From Actinomycetes bacterium (GTDB lineage Bacteria > Actinomycetota > Acidimicrobiia > Acidimicrobiales > JAMCPL01), in NCBI GenBank assembly GCA_021846515.1, contig JAJZWU010000007.1, positions 1-64,000 on the forward strand: a stretch of DNA of 64,000 nt. Direction: 5' to 3'. The translations under genes were made by a program, and so were the position numbers. Shown one piece after another: positions 61,421 through 64,000 of the stretch; the first letter of the stretch is position 1, and every line of letters begins with the position of its first letter. The notes beneath the pieces were generated by a model that did not search any database, had not been told where the DNA came from, and saw only the letters and a program-made list of their open reading frames with translations.

Positions 61421-62581
61421 TTATGGCACATAGAGATGTAAGAATGCAAGTGTCGAGTAGGCTACAAGGCTCGCGGCCAGTCCAGCCAGTACGAGCCTCT
61501 CTACCCTGGGTCCTGCTGTCAGGCAAGCTCCGGCAATAACCAGAGGAAAGGCTGACATTGCATAGCGCTCGAATGAGTCTATATTATGACCGGATAATGC
61601 CACTAATATCACCGCAAGCGCAAATGCCCCATAAGACGCCGGCAGCTTCCAGAAGGCCACTACAATCAGGGCCACAGAAAGAAGAGCCCACGGCAAGTGT
61701 AGCGCCTCCTCTAAATGATGGCCTGATATGAGCATTGATGCTTCATGGTATAGGGTTACAAGGGGATCAGTAAATCCACCTCTATGTCGTTGCTCTATGT
61801 GTATAGGAGCCAGCAGATGATGGTAGTACAGCCCCAGAAATGAAAGATACCCCACAACGCCCATAGGCCCACCCGCAACAGCAGCTGCCCGGGCAATGCG
61901 GTCACGAATACCCACCTCCCATAAACCGCTTAAAGCCTCTACAATGGCAGGAATGGCAAACAGTATCCCAATAGGTCTGGTAAGGCCGGCGAGAATACCG
62001 AATACCATGGCCCACCACCATCTATGGCCTCTCAATGCAATAAAACCAGCTACCGTAAAGACGAGTAACGTCGCCTCTGCATAACCCATGACATAAGTAA
62101 ATGCAGCGGGAGCAAGAGACATCAGCCAGGCGGAGCGAGTAGCAAGCTCATCATCACCGGTCTCTCGCGCCACCAGAACTACCAGTAATACGAGCCCACA
62201 CAGATCCGATAGATTAGCCACGACCAGTAGTGATAGGCGCACATTCCCCAGCAAAACAAAACTGACGGCCTTGACAATAAGGGGAAAAAGTGGGAAAAAC
62301 CTCAGGGAAGAGTAGCCGAGAAAGCCATAACCATGAGCTGCTATGCTCCCGTACCATCCCGCATCCCAACTAAATAATCCTTGTCTGGCAACATTGGCCA
62401 TAGATGCTGGCAAGTGCCCCTTGGTCGCAATTCCACGAGCCATATAAACCATGGGAATGACCACTAATCTAGTGACCAACCATGGGAAGAATGCGGCGCT
62501 TACACCAAGCCGTAGACTGTCTCGATCCAGCCATCCGCGACAATTGCTGGATCGATTGACATATTGGCTAATTGGCACCAA
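61421..62581 (-). CDS. PIG-V-like membrane mannosyltransferase
   Basis: 386 residues with about 9-10 membrane segments. The motif LFSWDAGWYGSIAAHGY, with the Asp-containing loop after the first span, and YSSLRFFPLFPLI match PIG-V-type GT-C glycosyltransferases that use polyprenyl-phosphate mannose. The start is uncertain: TTG at 62581 or GTG at 62578, neither with a ribosome binding site. A 9-bp perfect inverted repeat lies in the first codons (62523-62554). The acceptor is unknown. Confidence 0.82.
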   Translation of the reverse strand: MVPISQYVNRSSNCRGWLDRDSLRLGVSAAFFPWLVTRLVVIPMVYMARGIATKGHLPASMANVARQGLFSWDAGWYGSIAAHGYGFLGYSSLRFFPLFPLIVKAVSFVLLGNVRLSLLVVANLSDLCGLVLLVVLVARETGDDELATRSAWLMSLAPAAFTYVMGYAEATLLVFTVAGFIALRGHRWWWAMVFGILAGLTRPIGILFAIPAIVEALSGLWEVGIRDRIARAAAVAGGPMGVVGYLSFLGLYYHHLLAPIHIEQRHRGGFTDPLVTLYHEASMLISGHHLEEALHLPWALLSVALIVVAFWKLPASYGAFALAVILVALSGHNIDSFERYAMSAFPLVIAGACLTAGPRVERLVLAGLAASLVAYSTLAFLHLYVP

Positions 62582-62760
62582 AGCAAGTATAGCTCATAGC
62601 GATCATGGAAGCCAGGATTTTCGGCAACATCGCTTACGACAACAGAGGCATGCCATAGCACAAACATGCAATGACGCAGGAAAACCATTGATAATTACCA
62701 TGCAACCAAGAACCTGAACCATCCGAGACAATACGAAACATAAAATGCTACACTTACGGT

Positions 62761-62961
62761 ATGGGCTTGATGCGATCGTTGCTAAGACACGAAGAAAAAG
62801 TGCAACAACGGAAAGCGGCTGCAAACGGTTGCATGATACTAATCATCCTGCTAATAATAATCGTTATAGCAGTAGTGATACTGGCCACTCACGGTGCAGC
62901 TATACATCATTTCCTATCGCACCTGCCCAATAAAACTACCCCCACCCCGCCAAACACATAA
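62761..62961 (+). CDS. Small single-span membrane protein
   Basis: 66 residues. A basic N-terminus (RSLLRHEEKVQQRKAA) is followed by one hydrophobic span (about 25-43, mostly Ile, Val and Leu) and a Pro/Thr-rich tail. No family was recognised. It lies between the divergent glycosyltransferase and the convergent ftsX. The gene is supported only by this composition; no good ribosome binding site was seen. Confidence 0.45.
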   Translation: MGLMRSLLRHEEKVQQRKAAANGCMILIILLIIIVIAVVILATHGAAIHHFLSHLPNKTTPTPPNT

Positions 62962-63086
62962 CCGGCTGGCCGCGAGCATAATCCCCCGGTTAACCATGAG
63001 AAGTTATGCCTGGTCAGGCATTGCAGAAGCCGTTTAGTACTTCTCGATTTGTTGCGGCCGGTAATGGCTGTAAGCAACGCGCTTAA

Positions 63087-63977
63087 TCAGGTATCCAGAA
63101 AACGCCTTACAGCAAACGCAGAGCCAAGAGCGCCAATCACAACCCCAATTAAAAGAATAGCAACAAGAATAAACGCCAACTCCCCCCCTGCCAACCTCAT
63201 CTTGTATAACGTACTCAGAGTATTCCCGGCACTGGCACTGTCCAACTGCCAATTCAAAATTGATACGACCGCCACCGCGACCAGCGCACCAATCAGCCCC
63301 TGAACCAGACCTTCAAGCATAAATGGAACTCTTATAAACCAATTCGTTGCACCTACCAACTTCATAACCGATACCTCTTTACGCCGGGAAAAAATGGCAA
63401 GCCTGATGGTATTGATAATCAGCGCCAGAGCAGAGATAAGCAATATGAGCGCTACGATCAAGAACGACAATTGGGCAATGTGTGTAACGTTTTCCATATT
63501 ATGAATTGCCTTGCTTGGATAACTGACGTTAAGTACGCCGGGCATATTGGTAAACCTGGCAGCTATAGCGGCAGCCTCATTGGGGTTCTTCAGAACGCAC
63601 TGGTCCGATGCAGGAGTATCGGATGGCGTCATAGCACCTGATGCCGAGCCAAGCAAACTCTGAAAGAACTGCTTTCCCTGGTCATAGTTGTATGTCTGCG
63701 TCCTGTACGCACAGGACTTTACATAAGTTAACTGGGTCAGTTCATCGCCGACAGCACCCTGCTCGGTTACCGATGAACTCGGATGGAACCACACAATTAC
63801 GTTTACACCGTGGCGCCACTCGGTAGTCGCATTGGAAACTCCCTGGCGTAAAAAGAGGGCAGCACCTACCAGCGACAGTGAAATGGCTACAGTCAAGACA
63901 GCGGCAATCGTCATCAGGCGGTTACGCCATAAATTACTCCCTGCTTCTTTGGTGGCAAAACTCACCGGAAGGCTCAA
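63087..63977 (-). CDS. ftsX: Cell division protein FtsX
   Basis: 296 residues, possibly a few more because the frame stays open to the window edge. The N-terminal SNLWRNRLMTIAAVLTVAIS includes the first membrane span. An extracytoplasmic domain follows to about residue 165, with four Cys. The C-terminal half has three more spans, with the typical AIFSRRKEVSVMKLVGATNWFIR phrase in parts. FtsX works with FtsE to activate wall hydrolases at division; ftsE should lie just beyond the right edge. The TTG at 63977 is the listed start. Confidence 0.93.
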   Translation of the reverse strand: MSLPVSFATKEAGSNLWRNRLMTIAAVLTVAISLSLVGAALFLRQGVSNATTEWRHGVNVIVWFHPSSSVTEQGAVGDELTQLTYVKSCAYRTQTYNYDQGKQFFQSLLGSASGAMTPSDTPASDQCVLKNPNEAAAIAARFTNMPGVLNVSYPSKAIHNMENVTHIAQLSFLIVALILLISALALIINTIRLAIFSRRKEVSVMKLVGATNWFIRVPFMLEGLVQGLIGALVAVAVVSILNWQLDSASAGNTLSTLYKMRLAGGELAFILVAILLIGVVIGALGSAFAVRRFLDT

Positions 63978-64000
63978 TGAAACTAACCCTTTCGCCCTCT

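Overview
The window looks like a piece of an actinobacterial chromosome of moderate GC (near 50% by eye), most like an acid-tolerant member of the Acidimicrobiia. The evidence is a fused F420-biosynthesis protein FbiC, a menaquinone pathway, the tig-clpP-clpX-folC-ndk-mreB neighbourhood, a PF03640-type lipoprotein, a secreted S53 (sedolisin/kumamolisin) peptidase of the kind usually active at acid pH, and start sites that often sit only 5-9 nt downstream of a -10 box with no ribosome binding site. The lineage is an inference. No rRNA, tRNA, CRISPR array, transposase or prophage gene was found.

Layout. 1-5970 (minus strand): mreB start (cut by the window edge), ndk, folC, clpX, clpP, tig. 6305-11297 (plus): a large sensor GGDEF-EAL protein and an APC-type permease. 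11500-18824 (plus): an accessory cluster of four FAD-dependent oxidoreductases of the phytoene-dehydrogenase-like (COG1233) superfamily plus one small unknown protein. The order is A-B-X-C-D, in which A resembles C and B resembles D, so it reads as a duplicated two-gene unit. 18817-26000 (minus): an unknown protein, miaA-miaB, and a tightly overlapping operon ribD-ribBA-ribH-hisG-small cold-shock-like protein, without ribE. 26257-38471 (plus): thioesterase, nagA, then the pentose phosphate genes tkt, tal, gnd, zwf, pgl, followed by fbiC and a LOG-family protein. 38481-41872 (minus): a small helical protein, a Ser/Thr/Gly-rich lipoprotein, a GntR regulator, and a DUF1634/TauE pair. 41980-53087: a small lipoprotein and menaquinone genes (menH, menD, menA, menB, menE) interrupted by a 1484-residue S53 peptidase. 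53209-58672 (minus): moxR, DUF58, transglutaminase (TgpA-like), yqgE and GNAT genes, closely packed. 58756-63977: DUF1015, nitronate monooxygenase, a PIG-V-like membrane glycosyltransferase, a tiny membrane protein, and ftsX at the right edge.

How the parts fit. Most of the window is housekeeping: protein quality control, tRNA modification, flavin and histidine synthesis, NADPH and pentose supply, F420 and menaquinone. The flavin operon, F420 gene and menaquinone genes together supply redox cofactors, and the four-oxidoreductase cluster would be a heavy FAD consumer. The two most unusual items are that cluster, whose substrate I cannot name, and the S53 peptidase, whose catalytic domain is split by seven Cys-pair/Trp repeats that probably fold as a beta-propeller.
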